DNA of 64,000 bases from Dipetalonema caudispina (lineage: Eukaryota > Nematoda > Chromadorea > Rhabditida > Onchocercidae), in contig JABVXV010000223.1 in NCBI GenBank assembly GCA_013365325.1, positions 1 to 64,000 of the forward strand, written 5' to 3'. Position 1 is the stretch's first letter. Every line of letters starts with the position of its first letter. Position numbers and translations under genes: made by a program. The notes beneath the pieces are model-generated. The model was not told where the DNA came from. It did not search any database and saw only the letters and a program-made list of their open reading frames with translations. Shown here piece by piece: positions 1 through 13,260 of this stretch.

Positions 1-139
<139 letters not shown>

Positions 140-3100
140 TATTATATTTATTATGACAGCTGCTTTAGTGATTATTCTTTTTTTTCCCGTCCTTCCTTAT
201 TTGTAAACTTGGAAAATTGTCTAAGTATAGAAGACAGTCATTGTTATTGAGAGTAACACATATGAAAATCTTTCAGCGATAAACTTATAATATAAATTCC
301 ACCGTAATAATCTTTTGTTTAAAGGAATTATTATTTGAACTTATTGTCCGTTATTAAATTTCATCATAATTTTTGTAACTCATCATGAAATACTGTTAGT
401 AAACAATACAAGTATCGTCATTTTTGTTTGTCGAATCAGTTATATCCTTTAAAAGTGAAATAAATCTTCCTTTATGAGATATTATGAAAAAAGAGGTCAT
501 CTTTTATTACTTACCCATAGATGTAAATTATTAAATGCATAAAGTCATAAATTAAATTTCAATAATTGATTGTAATTACAATTAGGTCACTTGGATTTTT
601 AATAATTTCTGGAAATCAGAGCTTTTGAAAATCGTCATCAGTTTTTGCAAGTTATAGAAGAGAAAAATTTTTCTTTTTTTTTTGAAATTTTATTTCCTTT
701 TATTCCTATAAATGCATTTCATGTAAATTACAAAATCACTAATTGAAATTATCAGAAAGGAAAGCAATCTTTAAACAGATTCTTATTAGATCAATCGAGA
801 ATGCAAAGAAGATTGGAAATTCCAATTCATATCATGTATTATATATGATTAATTAATTGATGGATAATGATTGTTGCTATTGTCATTGACGTTAATAGTG
901 GATTACGCTTCTTGACGTAGATTTGTTAGCGTAAAAAGAGATTGATGCATAATATCAGGTGATTAGTTTTAATCGACAATTAAGATAACTTTCATTGTAT
1001 TTATTATCAATTTTACTGTTTATTTGCAATCATAGGTTCAATTTCCTACATGTCATTTTGGTTCATTTTGATAAGATCATTGAACTTTCCGTACAACCAA
1101 CTACTATAAAAGAAATAAATTTTATGAGCAATGTGAAGCAATGAAAAATTCTAAATGGTATGACAATATGATATTGCTATCCAATTCTATTTGACCTTGA
1201 ACTTAAAAGCAACGTATTTCGAATGAAAAATAATTTATTAATTACTGCATTCATTTGCATACCTGCGAATAACCAAACGTTACATAGTAGCAATGTTTCG
1301 GGGTAAAAATTCCATAAACATTAATTTTATAACATTGTAAAAAGAGTTATAAATCGATAATTTTACAAAAAAAAGAGACTTTAAATTACTTTCGATAAGC
1401 AAAGGTATCAGTTGAAAAGTAAAGTATCCGTTGAAAATAATTTGCTAAGCTATTAGTAATATTTTGTGATATGATTAGGATCGTAGAAAATGAAAATGAT
1501 TATTTCTGTGAGATTAGACAATAGATGTTTCAATAAGTGATATTTCTAATCAATTTTAATATCATTTTTTGTCTATTATCAGTGCTAGACAAGGATAACA
1601 GTTCGATACTGGAAAATGAGACGGAATTTCCAAATTCATAGGAATAGGTGGAGGAAAAAGAAAAAAGAAAAAACAAGATTTATCGATATTTTTTGCAGAA
1701 ATTAAGATATCAGTCTATCATCGTTATATACTAATTAGTCATAAATGAGATTCCTGTATGAAGCAATTAGTTATTATATACGAATTAACTTCTGAATTAT
1801 TCAGTCATTTGTAATTTATTTAATTACTGTTAATTTAATGATAATGAGAGTGGTGTTAAATTATGACTACAATGATTAAAGTGATTATAATGATACTTAT
1901 AAAGTTAAAGCTGTAAAATATTTATGGCATGCATTGCAGTGCATTAATTAAAACTAGTTTAGGAGATATTTCCGTTATCATTATCGTCATTATCTTATCA
2001 CTATGACATGTTTATCTTGACTTAAGAAACTATTATATATACAGAGCAGTTTTACGATCATCATGCTATCAATCTATACTATCACCCTTATCTCGTACTG
2101 TTGTTATTAATCTCCGTTATCACTATCATTATCATTGTCAAACTTAACAAAGCACATACGAATGAGTCAAACTTGTTTAATCGATATTATCATGATAGTG
2201 ATTATTGTTTTAAGCAATTATCATTGTCGATTGTTATGATCGTTTGTACACCTACTAATCAGTTGATCATCATTTTATCCAATTCAAAAGCTGATATAGC
2301 TTATTTCTAGCTCATAACAAAGTGATCCGGAATATAATTCAATATTGTATATTCATTCAATATCCTCTTCATTCATATTCATTTCATCATTTTGATAAAA
2401 ATAAATTATCACAAGCTGTAGTTGCCAAATTTAATAAATTATGCTCAAATGATAATAGATTGCAATGACCTTCAACATTTCACCTTCGTGTTATTCATTA
2501 TTCATCCCATTCTTACTCCTTCTATCATACTCTCTTCTCTTTGTTGCTGCTATTCGTATCTCTCTTACAATTGTTGAAATTTAATTACCAACCACTGTTG
2601 ATCATTCGAATACACATACACACATACATACACACACACACACACACCCACACACATCCACATTCACATACACAAACATTCACAAACAGATACCTGAAAA
2701 GTTTTATCCAATTTTAACAAATATTTAATTATCAGATGCAAGCTGAATTCAATTAATCTATACCGTAACGATAACATACGATCAGATCTTAAATCGAATA
2801 AAAAATTATCCGATCTAAATTAATACTGTTGACAAGGCAATTCGATTATTTTGCATTACATAGTTGTTTGTTTATTATTACTTTGACAAAAAAAACAAAA
2901 AAAAAAAAAAAAAAATAATATGTTGCATAAAATGTCACGAATAAAATATCATACGTGAAAATGATTGGTATATTACGAGAAATAAAACGTGAAAATAAAC
3001 AATCAATTAAATCGTCCTTTCTTTTTTTTTTTTTTTTTTTTTACATCTCCTCCTATCATAAATATACTAATGATGAAATTTCTTCATTTAGTTTCATTTA

Positions 3101-4577
3101 ATTCATCATCAAATATGATAAACACTGATTATTTTCATTTCTGTTCCCAATATTATCATCTCTTTTTTTTTTTTTTTTTGTCTCAGATTTTTCATATTTC
3201 ACATTCATCCATATTTTCTTCAAAATTATTTCCTTTCCACTTCTTGTCACTCTCTAAATTTTTGTCTCTATCTGTCTGTTTCGTCAATATACTTCAAATT
3301 ACCTTTCATAATTTTTTAACCTTCATGGAATAATTTCTGTCATTTTCCAGCAGCTGTAGTAGTAAGAAAAATTTTTCAATCCTACAATATTATTCCATAT
3401 TGAGTTCATTTTTTGATCAATCAATTCATTTATTTATTTTCATCATTCAATCAGAGATTTAGATCATCCTTCGAAATAGACAGTGCCGTGATACCATCTA
3501 TCAGTGTAACACGTCAAGGTTGTAATCTTAGCGAAATCTCTTAAATAGAAATTATGTTTAGGTTATACCTTACCATGGATGGATGAGGCCTAAATGATGA
3601 TTTAGAATATTGGAGGCCTAGATTCTTTACTTGCTAAATGATAAGCATTAGGCTTAGAAGGTTTTCGATGGTCTAAGATTTCATTATTTCACTATTTATA
3701 TCTATTCCACGGGGATCTTCCATTTTAATTTTTTCGTAAGAAGTCAAATTGAACTTTTTTAATTTTAACAAAACACCACATTTAAAAACCATTCTAATTA
3801 TTAATTATCCTATTCAAGTTTTACCAATTTATTTAATTAAATATAGGAAAGATGATAAATAATAAACGAAAAATGTATGAAAAATATTTTTACATTTTAT
3901 TTCTCAATTCAGTTTTATAATTTTTCGAAATGATTGATCAATCCTTTAAAAATTTGCAAAAACATTCCTTTTATCATTTGGTGAATTATCTTTTTTTTTT
4001 AGGCTAAAATAAATAAATTGGCATTTATGTTTAGCTAAGAAAGCAAATATTTTTTTTTGAAAGATTTTTTCCAAGCTGTAAAAGAATTTCCTTTCAATTT
4101 TTTTTTTTTTGATAAAATTACAATTCATATTTCTATTCATTTCATCCACTTTGTATTACGAGAAATGAATGATGAATTCATCGTATAATGAACATATTAT
4201 CATAATTAATCATCTTTCAATTAATGAATATAGCATAGCATATCCATTTGTAGCAACCGGAAATCACCAAGTAAAATAATCTCCGGAAAAAAAAAAAAAA
4301 AAAAGAAAACAAAAGAAGTACAAAATGCTAATCTGTTTATCATTACGTTTAATTTGCTCCATTATTTAGCATCTGCTAATTAATTTCAATCATTTTTGTA
4401 GTATATCTAAAATTATTGGAATAAATATTTTCTATATTACATTAACTGTTGCTATTTCCTGTTAAAGGAATAAATTTATCCGGTTGAATCAAAAAAAATA
4501 CTATGAAAATATTCATGCATAAATATAGAAGTAGAAAGTTTGTTAAAATTTCAAAATTGATCGATTTAGAGTAAACA
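140..4577. other. Intergenic region upstream of the Inscuteable gene; no gene seen
   Basis: This is AT-rich sequence with poly(A)/poly(T) runs (for example 2887-2915, 3022-3042, 3163-3179) and a CA-rich stretch near 2611-2688. The open frames here are short, start without good context or run through poly(T) (such as 2989-3333), and none resembles a protein. No promoter element can be pointed to with confidence. Confidence 0.6.
2611..2688. repeat. (CA)n-rich microsatellite, imperfect
   Basis: An interrupted CA dinucleotide array (ACACAC units mixed with ACATAC and CACCCA variants). Confidence 0.9.
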
Positions 4578-7500
4578 ATGGCTTCAGTGCCTGTAAGGGC
4601 ACTTAATGCTTTGTGTAATGAAACAACACGCAATATTCAAGCATGGCTTACGGAATTGATGGTAACCAGTGAACCGGAATGTATCTTTATTTTATATGCT
4701 AAATCATTTTTGGATGTTACCGACCAACAACAACATTTATCAATTACATCAGATCATTACGAGGATCAAACTGAACGAATTCATTTAGGCAATATAAAGT
4801 ATTTCATTTTATTATTTATTATTTAAACATTTAAATTGTTTAAAATGAAAAACTGATATACTTTTAATATTTAAATTTAGGAGAATTTTATTAAATAGCA
4901 TTGAAGCAAGCGCGCATATACGTTGCAAATTTAATTATTCAATAATTTATTAGAAAGTTAATCGTTTGCATAAGATAAAGATATGAATATCAAGATAGAG
5001 AATTCAAAATAAAAGTAATCCTGAAATAACTATACTTTTAAATAACATTTTAGCTAACATTCGTTATCTACTAATCCACTTTGCTGTTCATTTTATGTTC
5101 ATCTAATCGCATTATTAATTAAATGGTTGATGAATAGTTTTAGATTAAAAAATTTTAACTATTCAAATGTTCCATTTAATTTACACATTTTAGATAATGT
5201 TATCAATCTGTTAATTTCATTTTTCACTTATTATTTTTTAATCACAAAATGCAAATTAGATCAGCTAACGATGAATTAAAAAATTGCAAATATAAAATTT
5301 TTGATTTTTCAAAACATAAAATTTTCAACATTTCGTAATTTTATTTATTATTTAATAAATACTAGAAGAATACGGTAACAAAATTTTAGTATCATACTAA
5401 TAATGGGCTATGCATATTGAAATTGTGACTGAGAAATAATTTACAGTCCTTTTTATTGCGACCTTGTCAAAGTAATACATAAACTTGCTTTGAAAAGTTT
5501 TTTTTTTCTTTTTTCTTTTTTAAATTGGAAATGTAAGGAAGAAAAACGATAATAGATAACCTTTTGAAGGTCAAATAATTAAAAATTAATAGTTGCCAAG
5601 GAGTTAAAATATGCAAAAATTTCTAAAAATTTCTTATGTTAATATTTCAAGTTGCAGTTCGTTAGCACCAGTGAAACCAAAACGATGTATCGCCCGAATG
5701 ATGTCTTCATCTTCGGAACATATAATGACCGCTTCAACACCAGTACCGGTGATGAATACCGAGAAATATCGTACGACGGTGTGTTATCAACTTAATGAAG
5801 CAAAAATTGCTTCTAAAAAGTTAGTTAAATTGAATAATATGAAGTTATCATGTAGAAATATTGTTAATTATGCTATAAAACTTAGTAATTATACAATTTT
5901 TAAAAAATGAAAAATTAATTAAAGGAAGCTTATTATGTTGAAATATTTTAAATATGGTTGATATTTGCTGAGGAATTTTTCTCAATATTTCCTTTTTTTT
6001 TTTTTTTTTTAAATACAATTTTAATGCTTCAACAAGATGTAACAAAATAACAATATGATAATTCTAGATACAATCAAGCACAAATATCAGCATTTATACG
6101 TGTGAAATCTTGCAATGATTCTGATAACAATAATATGGATAAGGTGGAATCAGAATGTGATTCGGTTACAAATGAAATATCGGCTAAAACATTTAACAGA
6201 TCAATGGTACCTCTACGTGGTGGAAGAATGAATTTTTCTCCCATAAATCGATCTCTTACGCCGAAATTTTCTACCAAAGGATACGGTTATAGATGTAAAT
6301 TACGTCAGAAATCACAAAGGTTATATCGATCACAGCTTCAACAACAGCAAAAACAAAAAGAGAATGAAATGGTTGAAAATGTTCGGAAGCCAAATAATGG
6401 AACAGCAACGGTAAGATAAAAAAAATGAAATGAATTAATATTATACTAGTATAATCGTTTATAAAAGATGACGTACGTGTTAGCAACGTTCAATATGCAT
6501 TATTTACAACACGTGATATCTGAAACAGCTAGAAATATCCCCAATTTTTTTTCATATAAAACATAAAATGACACATAAGGGTGATGTCATATGTGAAATA
6601 TGATTATTCCAGAGTTTATTTACCGTTTCCGGTTGTGTTACTAACATCCGAATTCCATTTACTACTTCCGATTTCAATTCGTTTTATTGCTGTCTTCCCA
6701 ATAATTTATTAAAATGCATCATTTAGACGCTATGATAATGTGCAATACTTTCACACATCAAACCTAACTTTTGATTTCATAAAATTTCATCTACAAAAAT
6801 TTTTTTCAGATTGTTAAAAGAACGACGATCGCAGGCGATTCACATTTTAATACTTCGCTAAATTCACTTGCTGAATCTTCATCATTGAAAGTTGATACTG
6901 ATCAGTGGATAGCAAAACCGGATAATCAGTCCATATTGGTTGTAAGTGATCAAAGTGTAACTTGTTCAAGAGATCAACTGAATCCTTCCAATCAATTGTC
7001 ACTACGCAATTTGGACAATAACATTAATCCGGATAACCGTGAAACGGTATACGCGAAACAATTCGATTGCTCCCGGAAATACGGTAGCGATGAATTGGAG
7101 AATTTTCCCAACACTCAAAGAAATGAAAAAAAAAATGATTCACAATTATCAGTTGTACCTCCTGTAAAATTTAGAAAGTCACTGAAAGCAACGATTTCAA
7201 TACAGGTTATCACTACAGTTTATGCTTGTAATGAATTACAAATTTTGAAAGCTCTTTAATTTTTCTGGATTTTTTTTTTCTTCCAAAATATCAATTTGTT
7301 GAATAAGTTTCTGCGGTAATTTTTCAAATATTCGTTTGAAAAAAAAAAAAAATGAAAAAATTATAGAGAAAAGCGAAGCCAGACAAAAGATCTGATTTGG
7401 CAGATAGTTATAATCGAAATCAATTTTCAAACAATAATCGCATTCGTGTACCACAAAAAGCAGCAAATTACGGACAGGTAGAAACAGTATTACCTTTGTT

Positions 7501-10500
7501 GATATATGATAAATAGAATTATCGCAGTTATCATAGTAATACTTACGATAAGAATGATTATAATGAAGAAGTCGTAGCAATGAATTATCGTAATAATTGT
7601 AGGAACGAATCATGGATGATGAATTGTAATAATCAATCATTTCGTTCTAAATTCAATTCTTAAGTTTGTTTAAAATTTTACAGCTGCAAATTTTTCGCGT
7701 CAACGGCGAAACAATATTACAGGTACCATATGATACACCGTCAAGTTCAAAAGTATTGAAATCGATTTCAAATATTTCAAGGTGATAATTTATAAATTAT
7801 GAATAATTTGATAGAATTAGTTTAAGGATAATTTTTTTTTGCACATTTACCTTAATTTTTCACTGCTTCAGATGCTCTGGTTATGATGCTGATGACGGTA
7901 TTGTTGAGTTAACATCAGCCGGAATGACAACAGCAGCATTTGAATCGATTGATTCAAGCACTAATAGTAGCATAGATTCGGGACAAGGATCAACGGAATT
8001 AAGCTTCCAAAACTATACGGCCAAGGATTCATTCGATTGTGATAAAGCAATTTCAGAAAATAGCTTACCAACTTATGCTCGAATAGCCAGTGAGTTATAG
8101 AAATATTAAAAAAAGAAAAAAAAAACACTCAAAAGTTAAAAATATTTGTGCTTGACATCAAATAAATGAACTATCAATATTTTACCAGTCTTCAAGATAG
8201 TTTGATTAATAAAAAATCTTATTTAATTCGACAATCTTAATTATTATATCATTAATTTCATCTGTTTCAGTAATCATAGTTCTTAACTTTTTGCGAATTG
8301 TTTCATTTCAATAATCGATCATTGTGATCATATGCTTTCATACTATAATATGAAACTCATAATTATGAATAAATGAGATAAATGGAATGTTTTAAGATAC
8401 AATTGATCACGTGTTACGTGTATGCAGTACGTTTCATACAACATTAAACGATGAAATTGATGAAAAATGGACCAGTAATTTCGTATGTGAAGCAAAAGTA
8501 TTAATTGCTACAATTCAATGCTCACCGTGTTTTACGTTTCTTTCTGCTCACGTAAGTTTGCTAATTATATATTTTTCGCTTTATTAGTATTATTAAACAA
8601 GAATATACGTAAATTGTATAATTTATTACGCTAATATAAATTATACTAGTGGTTAAACTTACTAGCTGTAAGCGTTAAGTTTGACAATTAATTAAATTCA
8701 TTAATTAACCTAAAATAGATAATATCCTTTATTGATTTTTTGATATTAGATGCAATAAATCATCCATTGGTTACATGTATTCCACATCTTTGAATTAATA
8801 ATTCCATTTTAAGGATATTGAAACAGTACAACGAATGATTTCCAATTTGGAATCGGAAATGAACTGCACAGAAAAGCTCGTTAGTGCATCGAATTTTCTG
8901 ATTGTTTTATTACGAAAGATAATTCACGAAATTTTATTCATCTTTGCCAGGATAATATCAACATATCTAGCAGAATGTACCAATCGTGATCGATTATTGG
9001 TTATTGCACTTGAACATCTTATACATTTAATGCTTTTTGATGATGAAATTTGTCATGTTATTATACAGGTATAATTAAGCTACTAATACTAAAAGATGCA
9101 ACTTATCGATTTTTTTTTTTTTTTTCTTTTCAAAATTCAAAATATGAAAGAATTAAATTAGGAATATTTGTACAAGTTATGAAATTCATTAATTAAAATT
9201 AATTATAACTAGAATATAATTAACTGCGTTATAAGTAATTGCATTACAATCGGGAATTAATTGATATCAATGATAAATATCATTGTAATCTTACTAATTT
9301 AAATGAAAAAAAAAAAATTAATTTACTAATTTAGTATGGTGGTTTGGATTCGTTATTGTATTTTTGTGAAGTACCTTCAGTTTCAAATGGTACCCTTCGA
9401 TTGCTACTTCGAGCTTTAGCTATCCTATGCGGTAATCATCGAGGTGCACTGAAACTTTTAGCGGTAAATTACGATGATCTGTAATGCTTGAGAAATACTA
9501 ACTGCAATATTTGGATTTTCCTGGGAATTTACAATTTTCTATTTGTAAGATAGAAATTTCACATTTTACTACTTTTATCTGATTTATAGAAGAAATTTGC
9601 TAAAATTTCATAAAATCGCAATATTTCTTAATCAAATGTATTCAAATTTCTTTCATTTAGACATGATTGCTTAATTAAATCTTAGTCTTAAAAATAGATT
9701 AAAGATTAGTTATATTAGCTAACATAGGGATGGATAAAATAGATATCTATAGTAATAGGTTAATTTTTCAACAAAGAGAAAGTATGAGAATAAAAATTAA
9801 AACTATCGGATTTAGATTAGTGAATTTTAAATATGCAAACATTAGGAAAATTTGAATTTCACTAGAATTCGTTTTCAGCTTAATAAATTTGAATTAATCA
9901 TTCAATTGCTATTTACCTCTACGATAGCTTGCTCAGCGGAAGTAGCCGGTATATTAACACAATTAACAAATCCTAATCAAAATTATGTTCGACTTGGTAG
10001 CATGATGCCAAGAGTTGTTATACGAATTCTCGGTAATTCAATTTCTCAACTCAATAGTTCATTTTTAATTTTGAATTGTAAATTAGGCAAGATATCTTAC
10101 TATTTCCAATTCTCTTTGATCATTTAGGTTTGTTTAAATTTTCACTACAGAAACTATAATATGATTGCTTATCAGATACAATTATCATACGGAGCCTAAA
10201 TATTTCTTTTAAAATTAATATATACATTCTGTTAAATTCTTGACTCTTATCCTGAAGTTATCTACTTTTCCAATAAATATAATTATGATTTATCCATTTC
10301 TGATCTATAATTTTTCAAGTATTTCAACTAAAAATTTTAGAAATTGTTGATAAAAGTAAATTAGCGGAATCATTATTGCTAGCATTAGCTGCATTGGCAA
10401 ATATAACCATACAAGAAACCGGAACGATTGATATCCTCTACGAGCATAATGCTATTAAACGTTTTGTTCAGGCATATAAACGGCCGAAATGTCATAATGT

Positions 10501-11730
10501 ATTCATTGAAGAACAGGTAATCCGATTCATTAATGAACAAACAAAACCGGTTTTTTCCGTAATTCTTATTTTTTATTGCAGGAAAAAAAAAAGGTTGAAA
10601 TTTCAGTTGTTGACAATTTTTATCAGTCTTGCAAATGGTGCATATATTGAAGCGCTAATTGGACAAGGTGCAGTTGACCTTTTGCTTTCGTTACTGAGAA
10701 CACACGGTCGGACACATATCAATTATTGCAAGAGGATTCAGATACGTACCACGCAATGTTTACGGACAATAGCTAGTTATGGAATTGGCCTTAAGGCTAT
10801 AAATGAAATGAATGGTGTGAATTTTGAGATATTTGCGGAAAAAATAAGTTAAAATTTTAATTAAAATTAATTGGCATAATTTTTTGGATTTCGATTTTGT
10901 AATTTTAATTAATTTTAATTTTAATAAATGATACTTATGCAGATTTCAGCTTTAATCAAAATCAATAGCAAAATTTTGACCTCTTTTAATTAATTAGTCG
11001 AACTTTCTTAATTTTAAAAAATAATTTTTATAGTTTTATAATATCGTTTGCTAGAAGTTTAAACCGTATTGTGATAATTTTTGTAAAATGCATATCTTTT
11101 TGCATCCAATTTTTGATCACTTCTAATTCCTTTCAATTCAAATATTAAATCGAATTTCTTCTTCTTTTAATCTGTATGAGCCTTTTTAATAATTCAAGTC
11201 TTTTGTAAATTTAGAAACAAAAAACAAAAATGAAAATCAGCCAGTCATTTCTGAGACTGTAGAAAATAAGAAATTAAACTATTATACCATTTGATTTGAT
11301 TAAACTCAAAATAGTGCTTGCATATTTCAAATAAACCTGGAAAACTCACATTTGTTCCATTCATTTTAATTAAAACTGATTGAAATTGAAAAAGTTAAAA
11401 TTAATTAAGGTTAAAAGATTAGAATTCCAAAAATCTAATCAAACATATTTACCACTTTCGTTTTCCTTCCCCTAACATCTTTTCAACAACGACATGTAAG
11501 CTAATTGTAAGCTAATTTACATGACTCATTTGTACTTATTTAATTATCTTAAGTTTATTGGTAGAAATGAGATGATTATTTAACTGATCCTAATAACATC
11601 ATTAATTTTAGGTTATTCGGTAATATCGAAGATAATGCAAGATAATAATGTACCCATCGATGCGAAAAGTAATTTGTGGTGGATAACAGAGCAATTGGAG
11701 AAAAAGTATCAATTAGAAAGTGCTGTATAG
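4578..11730 (+). CDS. insc-1: Inscuteable homologue (spindle-orientation adaptor)
   Basis: Exons: 4578-4798, 5658-5819, 6068-6410, 6810-7205, 7367-7477, 7684-7781, 7872-8089, 8397-8551, 8814-9068, 9335-9463, 9879-10032, 10341-10516, 10607-10814, 11612-11730. They total 2745 nt, or 914 residues plus TAG, with all phases consistent. Inscuteable links the Par3/Par6/aPKC cortex complex to LGN/Pins (GPR in worms) and so orients the mitotic spindle. Residues about 19-43 contain AWLTEL, then EPECIFILYAKS, which matches the LGN-binding segment of animal Inscuteable (W..L...ECEC..LQAK in vertebrates). Residues about 44-500 are a polar, low-complexity linker rich in S, N and Q. From about residue 568 onward the protein is Armadillo-like, including LALAALANIT and HNAIKRF, which resemble human INSC (SAALANIT, LNAIR). 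The protein ends ESAV, a class I PDZ ligand; human INSC ends ESFV. It is longer than the human protein because of the linker. The start ATG lies just before the conserved segment. A second acceptor (TTGCAG at 10576-10581) in front of the exon starting at 10607 would give an early stop. Confidence 0.85.
4799..5657 (+). other. Intron 1 of the Inscuteable gene
   Basis: An AT-rich intron of about 860 nt between a phase-2 donor (AAA|GTATTT) and the acceptor TTGCAG at 5652-5657. It contains a poly(T) run near 5500 and nothing gene-like. Confidence 0.7.
10815..11611 (+). other. Last intron of the Inscuteable gene
   Basis: An intron of about 800 nt between the phase-1 donor AATG|GTGTGA and acceptor TTTTAG. 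It separates the last Armadillo-like repeat from the short exon that carries the C-terminal PDZ ligand. Nothing else is recognisable in it. Confidence 0.65.
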
Positions 11731-13260
11731 AATAAGAATAGAATTTCAGTTTAGCTTACTAAAGAAAACTTTCCGCTTCATTATGCTAATTTAGTCTTTG
11801 GGCACATATTGTATATTATTAGCGCAAAAATTCTACCAACTAAGTTATTCACTCTTTTTTTTTTTTTTTTTTTTTACTAGAAAGGTCTATGATTCAATTC
11901 TTGTTTTTCGTTGCAAGGTTAATAGGTCAATTCAGAAAGATTAGCAATTTATACTATGAAAAATTTGAGCTAGAAGATTTTAGCTACATTACTGCTTATT
12001 TAATCTTCATTAAAATCTCATATTTATAAAATTTTTCCCGAAAATTACTTCAACTAACATTATAAAACCAATCCTAAGTTGAAAAAAAAAAAAAGTTATA
12101 ATCGATTGCTTTTAATGAATATTATTGAGTGAATATTTTGCATTTGTTTTGTGTAATAATATTTTGTGAGAAAGAATTTTTTGTCAAACAATAAAATAAT
12201 TTTAAATTGCTAAAAATGTTGCAAGTAAATTTATGTTTACATACGTATCTTATTGCATGTTTATTCACGTTGTCGTAATATTTTCCAAACTAAAAAAAAT
12301 ATTCACAAAATTTTATAGTAATGCATATGTATTTAGGAAATGATAAAATTAACATAGTTTCTTTCAAATTTTTCCTCAAATTTTGTTAACTTCTTAAATT
12401 GAAATAATTATCGAGAATAAAATCAACGATAGATTGTTGTAATTTGTAACATTTTGCTTTGAGGAAAGCCTAAAATGAGCATTTAAATAAACATTTTAAA
12501 ATAAATGAGAAAAAAAAGAAATCATCCATACTAAATTTAAATGATTGATTTTTCAATAATCTGTTGAGAAGATGGAATTCAGACGATAGATTTGAAATGG
12601 CAAATTAAAAGCGATTATATGAGAAGCTCAGTTGTCATTGTTGCTAATATGTGCTCATAGAGTGACATTTGTTGACAGCATGATAATTTATGAATTTACA
12701 ATCATTTATCATTTCATTTTTAGTAAAACTTTTATTTTATTATAATATATTTTTCCACTTGGAGAAAAAAATTGGTGAAAACTTCTCGGAAAATAAAAAG
12801 ATTTAATGTAAAATTTTCAAATATTTCAAGAAAATCAAAATATCGATTTTTCTTTTAAAAATTATACTTACACTTACATTTTAAGTGTTTTCTGTCATCA
12901 CTTATGAGAAAATAATCATTGTAAATGATACGCACAATTAAACACAATAATCGAATATCAAATTTTTAATTTGCAATAAATTCGATTGATTTTATCATGT
13001 CTTATTGTTCCTTAAAAACGAAATAGTTCTCACACCTAAATTAAACTATTTACCCATTTACTGATCATTCATAGTTCTACTCACAAATTTACGTCAAGGG
13101 ATAAATCTTTTTGCTATTTTTCACACTTGTAATCGTACTACAACAAGAATTCAACAGTGATAAGTATAGATAAAAAAATTAATAAACTTCGAAATTAAAA
13201 TTTATCATTCTCAAAATACTTTCCAACAGAATAAGCTGTCATTAAATAAATATTTTTCGA
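11731..13260. other. Intergenic region between convergent genes; no gene seen
   Basis: This stretch holds the 3' ends of the Inscuteable gene (+) and the 12-cysteine protein gene (-). It contains a poly(T) run at about 11851-11874 and an AATAAA hexamer at 12190-12195 that could serve the + strand gene, though it is far (460 nt) from the stop codon. Confidence 0.5.

Noticed and set aside
2989..3333. Open frame of 114 codons on the + strand
   Set aside because: It runs through two long poly(T) tracts and is phenylalanine-rich by composition only. There is no splice or homology support.
7236..7640. Open frame of 134 codons on the - strand
   Set aside because: It lies antisense to Inscuteable exon 7367-7477 and its flanking introns; its Y/N/S-rich content mirrors the coding strand.
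10576..10606. Acceptor TTGCAG just upstream of the exon at 10607
   Set aside because: Using it in phase 0 leads to a TGA stop within about 25 codons, whereas TTTCAG at 10601-10606 continues the Armadillo homology.
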